Part shown: positions 1 through 7,758 of the stretch, in pieces
How positions within the stretch are numbered: the first letter of the stretch is position 1
Layout of the letters: each line of letters starts with the position of its first letter
DNA from: Bacteroidota bacterium
GTDB lineage: Bacteria; Bacteroidota; Ignavibacteria; UBA10030
Direction: 5' to 3'
Assembly: GCA_015661185.1 (NCBI GenBank)
Contig: JACVXU010000027.1
Coordinates: forward strand, 1-42,549
Length of the DNA stretch: 42,549 nt
The notes under the pieces: generated by a model
What the model saw: the letters and a program-made list of their open reading frames with translations, nothing else
What the model was told of the DNA's origin: nothing
Database searches by the model: none
Program-made: the position numbers and the translations under genes

Positions 1-70
1 TTTCCTGCGCTGTAGCTGACATGGTGAGGAATACGACCTGGAAGAACAACAGCCGGATGTTTTTGTTCAT
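1..70 (-). CDS. N-terminus of an exported protein (partial)
   Basis: The first 23 codons of a gene run off the left edge. The ATG lies at 68-70 on the minus strand and gives MNKNIRLLFFQVVFLTMSATAQE. This is a typical Sec signal peptide: basic n-region, hydrophobic core and an A-T-A-Q cleavage context of the kind common in Bacteroidota-like exported proteins. The mature protein is outside the window, so its function cannot be stated. It is the next gene downstream of sppA on the same strand, but a 262-nt gap with a long hairpin separates them, so it probably has its own promoter. It is too short for the ORF track. Confidence 0.7.
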   Translation of the reverse strand, partial: MNKNIRLLFFQVVFLTMSATAQE

Positions 71-146
71 TGCTTGGCTCTCCACCTTATTGGAAGTGAT
101 TACTGTATGTGAAACTCTTAGACATAGACGAAAACCCCACGTCGCG

Positions 147-195
147 GTGTCAGGACTTGTTCATCCGCCATGCTCTTTGGCGGATGTCCTGACAC
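147..195. repeat. Long bulged hairpin between sppA and the next gene
   Basis: GTGTCAGGAC (147-156) pairs perfectly with GTCCTGACAC (186-195), and ATCCGCC (163-169) pairs with GGCGGAT (179-185). The loop is 9 nt and the left arm carries a 6-nt bulge (TTGTTC). That is 17 base pairs in all. On the minus strand it lies downstream of the sppA stop and is followed after about 13 nt by TTTT. It could be a terminator-like structure or a dispersed palindromic (REP-like) element. The rest of 71-332 shows no gene. Confidence 0.6.
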
Positions 196-332
196 TTTCT
201 GGCAGAAGGGGTGTGTGTTTTGCTTTTGCCGGAGATTGTACAAAAAGTCAAATGCTACGAACGTTGTGACCCGTCTTGCGACAGACAAATTTCACCCGCA
301 AGATCTTCTCAAAGTACATGCGAGACGCGACG

Positions 333-2756
333 CTAGTACACCCTATTGAAGTCAATATCCTCCAGGGGGAGAACCATCATGACCTGACCGTTGTGTCTCA
401 GCCGGAAGAGAAGGTGCTCCATCAAAGGGTCTTGTTGTTTGGTTTCGAGCCCGACAAGCTTGGGGATGAACTGATTGAAATTGATGAACCCGGGACGCGG
501 CAACTGAAGGATATTTATTTCATCGGTGCTTGGAATGCCCGCCCTCTTCTTTGCAATATCGATCGCAATCTCGAGGCCGCCAAGTACATCGACAAGGCCG
601 TTTGCAAGACCGTCGTATCCTGACCAGACGCGCCCCTGGGCGATGGACGCGATGTGGTCTTCACTTCTGTTGCGACCCGTGGCAACGCGCTGAACGAAGT
701 CCTTGTACATCGACCGTATCGTGTATTCCATACGTGAACGTTCTGCCTCATTCATATTCCGGTCCGGCAATCCCAGTCCGACAAAAGGAAGCGTAAAGCC
801 GAAGCCAAGGTCAGCATGGTCACCGGTTTTCACAAGGTCGGTGGACATCCCCAGGGTTTCCTTGATCCCTTTGTTGTACAGCCAGCCGCCAATAACTCCG
901 ATGGAGCCGGTAATCGTCGTCGGTGCCGCAACGATAGTGTCTGCATACATCGAAAGCCAGTATCCTCCTGAGGCAGCAACAGCCCCTTGAGAGACGATAA
1001 TTGGCTTCTTTCCCCTCACTTTTCTCAGAGCTTCAGCGATGTAATCCGAAGCCATCGGGTCACCGCCCGGGGAATCGACTCGAAGGACGATGGCTTTCAC
1101 GTTGCGGTTATTGACAGCAAATTCGACATCGTTTACAAGCCGCCGGGCGGTGATTCCTTCGTCCATTGCACAAGCGCCGAGTGCGTAGAGAACGGCAATC
1201 GTCGGCGGCTCGCTCCAGCGATGATCAGTCGGGCGAACAAACCGCTCAAGAGATGAGGCGCCAACATAGCGCTTTGGTGCTCCCTCAAGTAGTTTAATGA
1301 CTTGCTCCACAGTCTCCCACCGGCCCAGCGTATCGACCAGTCCCTTACCAACAGCATCATGCGGCATGTAAGCAACTTCGCTGTTGATCATCGTGTCGAA
1401 TTGTTCCGATAGAAAACCACGGCTGGCACAGATGTCTGTCTTCGCGAGCTTATAGTTATCATCAACAAGCTGCTGTCTCTGCTCACGATCCGCATCGGAC
1501 ATCTTGTCCCGCGACAAGCTCTCATTCGCAGATTTGTACTTGAAGAATCTCCACTCATCAAATCCGATGCCAATCTTCTCAAGGGTGCCCTTCAGGAATG
1601 TGCGCCCCATGGCGAATCCGTTGAGTTGAATCAACCCCTGCGGGTCCATCACAATCTTGTCGGCAACCGACGCGAAGTGGTACTTGTTCATGTCAGCCTG
1701 GTCGATGAAGATGACAACGCGTTTGCCCGTGCTCTTGAAGTCCTTGAGTTTCTCTCTCACTTCCCAGAGAAGTTCCTTATCCCCAACCATGCCCGACGTG
1801 TTGATGGCAATGCCGGCAACAGACGGGTCGTCTTTCGCCGCGCCGACCGCGTCGAGAAGATCGATGAGCGAATGACCATTGTCGAGGAATTGGAATCGCT
1901 GGTACTTCAGGGGGCCAAGCAAATTGAAGTTGAGGTAGCTGCTCTTGCGAGTCGTGAACAAGGTGCGGTCAAATGCGCCAATCCTCAGGCCGTAGGTATT
2001 GTAGCGGTGGTTCCGATGTGCGTCATAATGGACTTGCGAGGTGATGCCGATTCGACCGAGGCTCAGCTGAATACCGACCGTGAACCCTTTGCTATCGAAG
2101 TAGCGACCGGTAAGGCAAATGCCAGGGAGGATTTCGAATGCGCCGCCGGTGCTCCAATGTCCGTCGGCAAGTGCCTGTCCGGTTTGAAGTGCGTAGTCGC
2201 CGAAGAGAGTAAGCAATTCACTGCCAAAGGGACGGATAGCAACATCAACAGCGGCTTCGTTTGATCCCCCGGTTTGAGTGGAGAGCGTGCCGATAAATCC
2301 AGCCGAGACGAAGCGTGTCGGGCGATACAAGCTTCCTATGGTCACAAGACTCGAACGATTGAAGAGCTTTGTGTAACCATTCGACCAGGCGTACGCTATG
2401 CCCGAACTGAGGGTCCGGTTGCCCATGGAGAGAGAGACTCGATAGTCTGTAACGTAGCGTGCCCCGGCTTTTTCATGAACCAGTCCAAACCCGATTCCCG
2501 GCGCCGCGGCAAAAACTCCCCACCGGTTGAAATCACTCCACTTCCCGTTCTGGTCCGACCAGAGCAACGAGAAATCCGGTTCGCGAAGAAGGGATGTGAG
2601 CGCCGGGTTATCGTACCCGTAAAGTCCAAACTTGAAAGCCCCGGGAGACGCGAGCAGGAAGTCATTCTGTTTAAAGTAGGATGGATATGCTGATTGACCG
2701 ACGACAATGGTCGTGGCAAGAAAGAGGAAAAAGACAAGAGCGAGTGTCAGTCTCAT
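333..2756 (-). CDS. sppA: Signal peptide peptidase SppA-type protease with N-terminal beta-rich (barrel-like) extension
   Basis: A serine protease of family S49 (807 aa) that hydrolyses peptides in the cell envelope. Residues 1-20 form a Sec signal peptide. Residues about 25-275 are not S49. They show alternating aromatic/Gly strands resembling an outer-membrane barrel. The tandem S49 halves follow: residues about 285-500 with the general base Lys408 (YKSA context), and about 515-745 with the nucleophile Ser596 (AASGGYW). This is the Lys-Ser dyad arrangement of 67K-type SppA. The track start at 3047 lies inside pdxJ. ATG 2756 was chosen for its GGAGGA Shine-Dalgarno and signal peptide. It lies 40 nt downstream of pdxJ, so the two are probably co-transcribed. 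The protein is about 190 aa longer than E. coli SppA because of the N-terminal region. Confidence 0.88.
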   Translation of the reverse strand: MRLTLALVFFLFLATTIVVGQSAYPSYFKQNDFLLASPGAFKFGLYGYDNPALTSLLREPDFSLLWSDQNGKWSDFNRWGVFAAAPGIGFGLVHEKAGARYVTDYRVSLSMGNRTLSSGIAYAWSNGYTKLFNRSSLVTIGSLYRPTRFVSAGFIGTLSTQTGGSNEAAVDVAIRPFGSELLTLFGDYALQTGQALADGHWSTGGAFEILPGICLTGRYFDSKGFTVGIQLSLGRIGITSQVHYDAHRNHRYNTYGLRIGAFDRTLFTTRKSSYLNFNLLGPLKYQRFQFLDNGHSLIDLLDAVGAAKDDPSVAGIAINTSGMVGDKELLWEVREKLKDFKSTGKRVVIFIDQADMNKYHFASVADKIVMDPQGLIQLNGFAMGRTFLKGTLEKIGIGFDEWRFFKYKSANESLSRDKMSDADREQRQQLVDDNYKLAKTDICASRGFLSEQFDTMINSEVAYMPHDAVGKGLVDTLGRWETVEQVIKLLEGAPKRYVGASSLERFVRPTDHRWSEPPTIAVLYALGACAMDEGITARRLVNDVEFAVNNRNVKAIVLRVDSPGGDPMASDYIAEALRKVRGKKPIIVSQGAVAASGGYWLSMYADTIVAAPTTITGSIGVIGGWLYNKGIKETLGMSTDLVKTGDHADLGFGFTLPFVGLGLPDRNMNEAERSRMEYTIRSMYKDFVQRVATGRNRSEDHIASIAQGRVWSGYDGLANGLVDVLGGLEIAIDIAKKRAGIPSTDEINILQLPRPGFINFNQFIPKLVGLETKQQDPLMEHLLFRLRHNGQVMMVLPLEDIDFNRVY

Positions 2757-2796
2757 GGGTCCTCCGCGAGTATGATCTGGGGGGTGTCGTGCTGTG

Positions 2797-3513
2797 CTAC
2801 TCTTGATGGACGAGTGAGCGCATTTCTTTGACCGCGCACTCCAATCCGACAAACATTGAACGAGCCACAATTGAGTAGCCAATGCTGAGCTCGTCAATAG
2901 CCCGGATCGCGGCGATCGCACCGGCATTTGAATAGTTGAGTCCATGTCCCGCGTGGACACCCAGGCCAAGCGACTTGGCAAGTGCTGCAGCCTGTGCGAC
3001 CTGGGCGAGCAGTTCCTGCTGATGAAGTGAGTTGCGTGCTTCAGCATATTCTCCGGTGTGAATCTCGATCATGTCCGTCTCTATCTCGTGCGCCGCCTCA
3101 ATTTGCTCTCTGATTGGATTCACGAAAAGGCTTACCGCGATCCTGTGCTGGTGGAAGGTTTTGATCACTTCCTTGAGATGGAGCTTGTTGGCCCTGACAT
3201 CGAGCCCGTCTTCCGTTGTCAATTCCCGGCGGCGTTCAGGGACCAGCGTCACAAAATCGGGAACAACTTCCAACGCGACCTGGATTATCTCATCGATTGC
3301 GGCCATCTCAAGGTCGAGTTTGGTTGTGATCGTCTTCCGGAGCTCACGGACGTCGGTATCGCGAATGTGGCGTCGATCCTCGCGGAGATGGCAAACGATG
3401 CCGTGAGCGCCTGCCGCTTCACAAATCCTGGTTGCCTCAACGAGGCTGGGCTCGTGGCCGCCCCGGGCATTGCGGAGAGTGGCAATATGGTCAATATTGA
3501 TGGTCAAACGCAT
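2797..3513 (-). CDS. pdxJ: Pyridoxine 5'-phosphate synthase
   Basis: PdxJ condenses 3-amino-2-oxopropyl phosphate with 1-deoxyxylulose 5-phosphate to form pyridoxine 5'-phosphate, the last ring-forming step of DXP-dependent vitamin B6 synthesis in the cytoplasm. The 238-aa TIM barrel opens with the family signature NIDHIATLRNARGG and continues with CHLREDRRHI, which carries active-site residues. VHAGHGLNY and the C-terminal SIGYSIVARSMFVGL match the phosphate-binding end. The start at 3513 (MRLTINIDH) is preferred over the track's 3549 because it matches the family N-terminus and has GAGG upstream. A perfect palindrome CTCATATATGAG lies just before this site. PLP made here would serve hisC and the dehydratase in the window. 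Confidence 0.95.
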   Translation of the reverse strand: MRLTINIDHIATLRNARGGHEPSLVEATRICEAAGAHGIVCHLREDRRHIRDTDVRELRKTITTKLDLEMAAIDEIIQVALEVVPDFVTLVPERRRELTTEDGLDVRANKLHLKEVIKTFHQHRIAVSLFVNPIREQIEAAHEIETDMIEIHTGEYAEARNSLHQQELLAQVAQAAALAKSLGLGVHAGHGLNYSNAGAIAAIRAIDELSIGYSIVARSMFVGLECAVKEMRSLVHQE

Positions 3514-3519
3514 ATGCGC

Positions 3520-3531
3520 CTCATATATGAG
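3520..3531. promoter_or_regulatory. 12-bp palindrome in the pdxJ leader
   Basis: CTCATATATGAG is a perfect palindrome a few bases upstream of the pdxJ start. It overlaps the Shine-Dalgarno region on the minus strand (GAGG). It could be an operator or chance. No second copy was noticed. Confidence 0.25.
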
Positions 3532-3704
3532 ATCAATTTCCGTTATCAATATACGAAAATTCGCCCTCTTTAGAAATTTTGTCAGATTCGACCAAACCCG
3601 TACCTACCAGGCAGGAGTTGGCTCATGTAAGATCCCTTGCGCAACTTTTCCAGCAAAATCAGCGTAGGTTTAGATAATCTATCCACATTCCCCGAGGCGA
3701 CGTC

Positions 3705-5399
3705 ATGACTCTCTTCTCCAGAATCTCAATGATGCTTCTGTGCACCGTTTTCATGCTGGCGATGGCTGAAGCACAATCTGCAAAGAAAGAAACCGCTGAG
3801 AACGACAAGCATGAAAACCTTGGCCAGCGCATTGGGTCGATTGTCGAGGATGTGATCGATAGACTTGAAAGGGAGTTTTCAGGTCGCAGCGAGCAGCCCC
3901 CTTTGAAGAAGAATGTGTTCAAGCAGGTGCAATCGCAAGAGCCGTCAGGCGATATCGTGACATCCGTCGCGGAAGACAGTAACTTGACATACCAGGGTAA
4001 CACCGTCATCCAGAAGGGTGACACCGTCAACACGAACCTGGTTGTCAAAGGAGGTGACCTGACCGTATACGGGCGTATCAACGGTGATGTGCTCGTCGTT
4101 GGCGGGGATATCTATATAAGAGACGGAGCGTACATCGGCGGAAACATCAAAGTTATCAATGGAGAAGTAAACAAAGATGATGATGCCGTTGTCGTGGGAT
4201 ATATCGACAGGGGTAGCTCGAAGAAGGGAAAAACCTACAGGGAAGAAGAGAAGAACTTCCGCCGTTCTTCGACAAAACTGAATGCGAACTGGGTCAACGA
4301 AACGACAAATCTTGACAACTTCATCTTTCGGTACAATCGGGTTGAAGGTCTTTTCCTCGGCGCCGGATCGGAAAAGCGATACTATTGGGACGATCAGCGA
4401 TCGTACAGCCTGTATGGATCTGTCGGGTACGGATTCAAGTCGCGACACTGGCGTGGCAACCTGGGCCTGAGCAGACAATTCGCGTTTGACGATGGACAAC
4501 TTTTCGAGATTGAGGTAGAAGGACACAGCCTGACCGATACAAAAGACGACTGGCTTATCGGCGTCCACGAAAACACGGCAGCGGCTATCCTCATTCACGA
4601 AGACTATCGCGACTATTTCCGTCGCGATGGATTTGGTGTGAATGTTGGATATGCCACGCAGCGGGACTATCTCACCGGTCAAGTGAAGGCGGGATATCTC
4701 TCCGACGAATACTGGTCGATGGAGAACCAGACAGAGTGGTCAATCTTCGGAGGAAACAAGCGATTTCGTCCGAATCCGGCGATTGACAATGGTCGAATGC
4801 GAAGCATTGTTTCGTCCGCCGGCCTGAGCACAGTGACGACAACAATCTACGGTCCCGAAGGGTGGAGCATGCTGGCGACGGCGGAGGTTGCAGACAAAGA
4901 TTTCGGAGGGGACTTCGCCTTCAACCGATATGTTGTCGATATTCGTCGCTATCAGCCATTGGGTCGGTATGATAACGTGAATATTCGCTTCCGGGTTGGC
5001 ACCTCTGAAGGAGACCTGCCTTTTCAAAAGACGTATGAGATTGGCGGCCTCGGAACGCTTCAGGGGTACCCGTTCAAAGGTGAAATGGGAAACAGGATGC
5101 TCTTGATGAATGCAGAGCTCATCGTCAATGGCGACTTTCTCGGCGATCTCAGTTTCTGGCCAAGCTGGTTGATGCGTGGATTCAATCTCCTCGTGCTGAC
5201 GGATGCCGGCATTGTGCGCAACGTGGACGCCAACGCTTTGTGGACGAGCGGTTTCAGCGACATGAAGGTCTCTGATTTCAGGCACGATGTTGGAGCAGGA
5301 ATTGCATCGCGAAACGGCTCGTTCCGGCTAGCGCTGGTATGGCGCACGGATCGAAGGGATACCGCACACTTCATCTTCCGCTTCTCTCGCCCCTTCTGA
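3705..5399 (+). CDS. Outer-membrane Omp85-like barrel protein with bactofilin-like stalk
   Basis: A 564-aa exported protein. Residues 1-23 form a signal peptide. A charged helix (about 35-60) is followed by a short right-handed beta-repeat region (about 98-165: VVKGGDLTVYGRINGDVLVVGGD) that looks like the polymer-forming bactofilin/DUF583 fold. Residues about 195-564 form a beta-barrel. Its C-terminal half has the Omp85/surface-antigen hallmark GGLGTLQGYPFKGEMGNRM and ends with a terminal Phe (RFSRPF), the usual BAM recognition signal. No POTRA domains are visible, so it is not BamA itself. The ATG follows GAGGCGACGTC. It is monocistronic, divergent from pdxJ and closed by a strong terminator. 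Substrate or transport role is unknown. Confidence 0.75.
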   Translation: MTLFSRISMMLLCTVFMLAMAEAQSAKKETAENDKHENLGQRIGSIVEDVIDRLEREFSGRSEQPPLKKNVFKQVQSQEPSGDIVTSVAEDSNLTYQGNTVIQKGDTVNTNLVVKGGDLTVYGRINGDVLVVGGDIYIRDGAYIGGNIKVINGEVNKDDDAVVVGYIDRGSSKKGKTYREEEKNFRRSSTKLNANWVNETTNLDNFIFRYNRVEGLFLGAGSEKRYYWDDQRSYSLYGSVGYGFKSRHWRGNLGLSRQFAFDDGQLFEIEVEGHSLTDTKDDWLIGVHENTAAAILIHEDYRDYFRRDGFGVNVGYATQRDYLTGQVKAGYLSDEYWSMENQTEWSIFGGNKRFRPNPAIDNGRMRSIVSSAGLSTVTTTIYGPEGWSMLATAEVADKDFGGDFAFNRYVVDIRRYQPLGRYDNVNIRFRVGTSEGDLPFQKTYEIGGLGTLQGYPFKGEMGNRMLLMNAELIVNGDFLGDLSFWPSWLMRGFNLLVLTDAGIVRNVDANALWTSGFSDMKVSDFRHDVGAGIASRNGSFRLALVWRTDRRDTAHFIFRFSRPF

Positions 5400-5425
5400 A
5401 GAATGCGGTTTTGTGATTGTTGTTT

Positions 5426-5459
5426 AAAAGGTTGGATGGTGAATCCGACCTTTTTTTTT
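5426..5459 (+). terminator. Rho-independent terminator
   Basis: AGGTTGGAT (5429-5437) pairs with ATCCGACCT (5443-5451), with one T-G wobble and a 5-nt loop. Nine Ts follow and four As precede. It lies 30 nt after the barrel-protein stop and is the clearest intrinsic terminator in the window. The remaining gap to 5682 holds a GC-rich stretch but no gene. Confidence 0.88.
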
Positions 5460-5682
5460 GGTGCGCCCCGCAGGGCGAGTGTTTGCAATCCGCGCTGCCC
5501 TTGGGGATCGGGCCTTTCGGGTCCCGGACGAGTACATTTGGTAAACAGGTGTAATTTTGATGATTTCCACCTATCTTGAAAACGCACCTGCAAACCGTCT
5601 CAATCTACTACGGGAGTCTATTGTTGCTTGACCACCACTCCCGTGTGATCGCCAAACCAAATCAATCCTTCAAGTCGCACTT

Positions 5683-6888
5683 ATGAGCAGTTCTTTCTCG
5701 TCTGCCGAGGGTCAACAACGGTTTGTTGTTGCCAGGGAACTTTTTGAAACTTATGCAACCTATCGAATGACGGAGATTGTCTCACGTCGGTTCACTCAGG
5801 CGGATATGCTCCGTTGGCTGGAGTCATTCAGGTCAATGAATCTCCTTACAACGATTCCCCTGGGGCAATCAGCAGAGGGGCGGACAATTTCTCTGTTGAG
5901 GCTTGGGACAGGCAGTGTCAAAGTTTTTCTCTGGTCCCAGATGCATGGCGATGAGCCGACGGCAACGATGGCGTTACTGGACATGCTCAATTTCTTCGCG
6001 CGCGCGCGGGACCATGTCGTGAGCCGGACGATTCTCGATGCTCTGAGCCTTCTGATTATCCCGATGGTAAATCCAGATGGCGCCGAACGATTTCAACGGC
6101 GCACTGCACAATCCATTGACATGAATCGTGACGCGTTGACGTTGGGGACACCGGAGGCGCACATCCTGAAAGAAACACGGGACACGTACCAGCCTCACTT
6201 CGGATTCAATCTCCACGATCAGGACCCGCGGTACACGGTGGGGAATTCAAAAAATGTCTGCGCCGTCGCCTTGCTTGCCCCCGCCTTTGATGAATCGCGA
6301 AGCGACAATGATATCCGTGTAGCGGCGAAGGAAGTTGCTTCGACATTTGCCTCCGTCTTGCAGGAGTTCATTCCGGGGCATGTCTCTAAGTACGATGAGA
6401 CGTTCGAGCCGCGCGCGTTCGGAGACAATGTCCAGAAATGGGGAACGAGCACAGTCCTGGTAGAATCCGGCGGTTGGCCGGGTGACCGGGAGAAGATGTT
6501 CGTTCGAAAGCTCAACTATGTCGGGCTCCTGACAAGCCTGCATGCGATCGCGACCGGAACGTACCAACAAGCCGACCTCGCCGCGTACGAAGGACTCCCG
6601 TTGAGCACCAAGTACCTCTATGATGTGATTTTGCGGAACGCGCAGTTGAAGGCGAACGACCAGGTATCCGCGGTGAGGGTTGATATTGGAATCAATCTGG
6701 ACGAAGAGTTGAACATGCAAAACGGCCGCGTCGAGCTAGTTGGGAAAATTGTCGACATCGGCGATCTGAGTATCTTTGGTGCATTCCAGGAGGTCGATGT
6801 CCGGGATGCTCTGCTGAGCGGTTCCGAGATCAAGATGGATCAACGGATCACAGCGGAGCGTGTTCAGGCACTGCTCATCAAGCCTTAA
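5683..6888 (+). CDS. M14-family zinc carboxypeptidase-like protein
   Basis: A 401-aa metallopeptidase-fold protein that should cleave C-terminal residues from peptides or deacylate amino compounds. Zinc ligands are His88 and Glu91 (MHGDEPTA) and His178 (FNLHDQD). The catalytic Glu261 lies in VLVESGG. The substrate-binding segment MVNPDGAERFQRR...DMNRD is typical of M14. No signal peptide is visible, so it is probably cytoplasmic, unlike the other peptidases here. The C-terminal ~110 residues beyond the catalytic domain are unassigned. No clear Shine-Dalgarno precedes the ATG. It lies between a terminator and the sigma operon and appears monocistronic. Confidence 0.85.
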   Translation: MSSSFSSAEGQQRFVVARELFETYATYRMTEIVSRRFTQADMLRWLESFRSMNLLTTIPLGQSAEGRTISLLRLGTGSVKVFLWSQMHGDEPTATMALLDMLNFFARARDHVVSRTILDALSLLIIPMVNPDGAERFQRRTAQSIDMNRDALTLGTPEAHILKETRDTYQPHFGFNLHDQDPRYTVGNSKNVCAVALLAPAFDESRSDNDIRVAAKEVASTFASVLQEFIPGHVSKYDETFEPRAFGDNVQKWGTSTVLVESGGWPGDREKMFVRKLNYVGLLTSLHAIATGTYQQADLAAYEGLPLSTKYLYDVILRNAQLKANDQVSAVRVDIGINLDEELNMQNGRVELVGKIVDIGDLSIFGAFQEVDVRDALLSGSEIKMDQRITAERVQALLIKP

Positions 6889-7062
6889 GTGTTCATGCCT
6901 TATTTGCAGTATTGCACTCGCGGAGGGATTTTGCTATTTTGAGACACGTTCAGTTCCAAATCGTATCGCCCCGTCGGTTCAGGGAAGGTTGTTTGCCGGA
7001 GATCTTCAGGTTCAGAACTCACTGCAATACTCTCTTGTTCGCACTCCAGGTCGCCACTGATT

Positions 7063-7101
7063 CCCCGCGATCGATGGGTCAATTCATAGTTCGATCCGGG
7101 G
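7063..7101 (+). promoter_or_regulatory. Stem-loop immediately upstream of the ECF sigma gene
   Basis: CCCCG (7063-7067) and GATCGA (7069-7074) pair with TCGATC (7091-7096) and CGGGG (7097-7101). This makes 11 bp with one bulged C and a 16-nt loop. It ends just before the AAGG Shine-Dalgarno and 17 nt before the ATG. It may be a leader structure or an operator. No T-run follows, so it is not a classical terminator. Confidence 0.4.
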
Positions 7102-7118
7102 TTTAGTCAAGGCGATCC

Positions 7119-7712
7119 ATGACTCCTGTCGTTCAGCCTGTTGTTTCTCGAAGTACGAAGAAGAAGCACACCGAATTTGAGGCAGAAGCCCTGCCTCATA
7201 TGGATGTGCTGTACAATTTCGCTCTCCGGACAACAGGAAACCAAGACGACGCACACGATCTGCTGCAGGAGACCTATCTCAAAGCGTATCGCTTCTGGGA
7301 TAAGTACGAGAAGGGAACGAATATCCGTGCGTGGTTGTTCAGGATCATGAAGAATTCGTATATCAACCGGTACCGGAAAGAGACAAAAGAACCGGATAAG
7401 GTCGATTACGAAGACATCGAGAACTTCTACAATACGATCCGTGCCGAATCAACGGATCCAAACGATCTCCAGAAACAGCTGTACGGCAACCTGCTTGGTG
7501 ATGAGGTCACGAAGGCGTTGCAAGGTCTGCCGGACGATTTCAGAACCGTCGTCATCCTCTGCGATATCGAGGGATTGACGTACGAAGAGATTGCAGAGTT
7601 TGTTGAATGCCCTATCGGAACCGTCCGGTCGCGTCTGCATCGGGGACGAAAGCTGCTGCAGGCCGAGCTTATTGAATATGCAAAACAGCAGGGCATGATT
7701 AAGGATGATTAG
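7119..7712 (+). CDS. ECF-type RNA polymerase sigma factor
   Basis: A 197-aa group-4 sigma factor that redirects RNA polymerase, probably to an envelope or stress regulon. Region 2 spans residues about 28-90 (DDAHDLLQETYLKAYRFWDKY, then NIRAWLFRIMKNSYINRYRK). Region 4 spans about 130-185, with a helix-turn-helix (LTYEEIAEFVECPIGTVRSRLHRGRKLL). The ATG has only a weak AAGG before it. The gene for a zinc anti-sigma factor starts 46 nt after its stop, so the two form the usual regulator/anti-regulator pair. The upstream leader holds a strong hairpin, and autoregulation is plausible but not shown. Confidence 0.93.
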   Translation: MTPVVQPVVSRSTKKKHTEFEAEALPHMDVLYNFALRTTGNQDDAHDLLQETYLKAYRFWDKYEKGTNIRAWLFRIMKNSYINRYRKETKEPDKVDYEDIENFYNTIRAESTDPNDLQKQLYGNLLGDEVTKALQGLPDDFRTVVILCDIEGLTYEEIAEFVECPIGTVRSRLHRGRKLLQAELIEYAKQQGMIKDD

Positions 7713-7758
7713 GGAGGATGACAAAGTACATTGTTATCTTGTCTCGTGAGGTGGTATT

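Noticed and set aside
1626-2264. 212-aa plus-strand ORF inside sppA
   Set aside because: It is antisense to a well-supported S49 protease, has no recognisable domain and has no Shine-Dalgarno. It is a codon-bias shadow.
2757-3047. 97-residue N-terminal extension of the sppA ORF in the track
   Set aside because: It overlaps pdxJ in another frame. The real start at 2756 has both a Shine-Dalgarno and a signal peptide.
5552-5559. TAATTTTG, matching the Bacteroidota -7 element TAnnTTTG
   Set aside because: No TTG-containing -33 element lies at the required 19-21 nt distance, and other promoters in the window look like ordinary sigma-70 sites.
6908-7031. Inverted repeat AGTATTGCA ... TGCAATACT upstream of the sigma gene
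   Set aside because: The 9-bp arms are more than 100 nt apart with nothing element-like between them, so this is probably chance.
7085-7104. tRNA T-loop-like GTTCGATCC near the sigma gene
   Set aside because: No acceptor or anticodon stems fit around it. The sequence is part of the 7063-7101 stem-loop.
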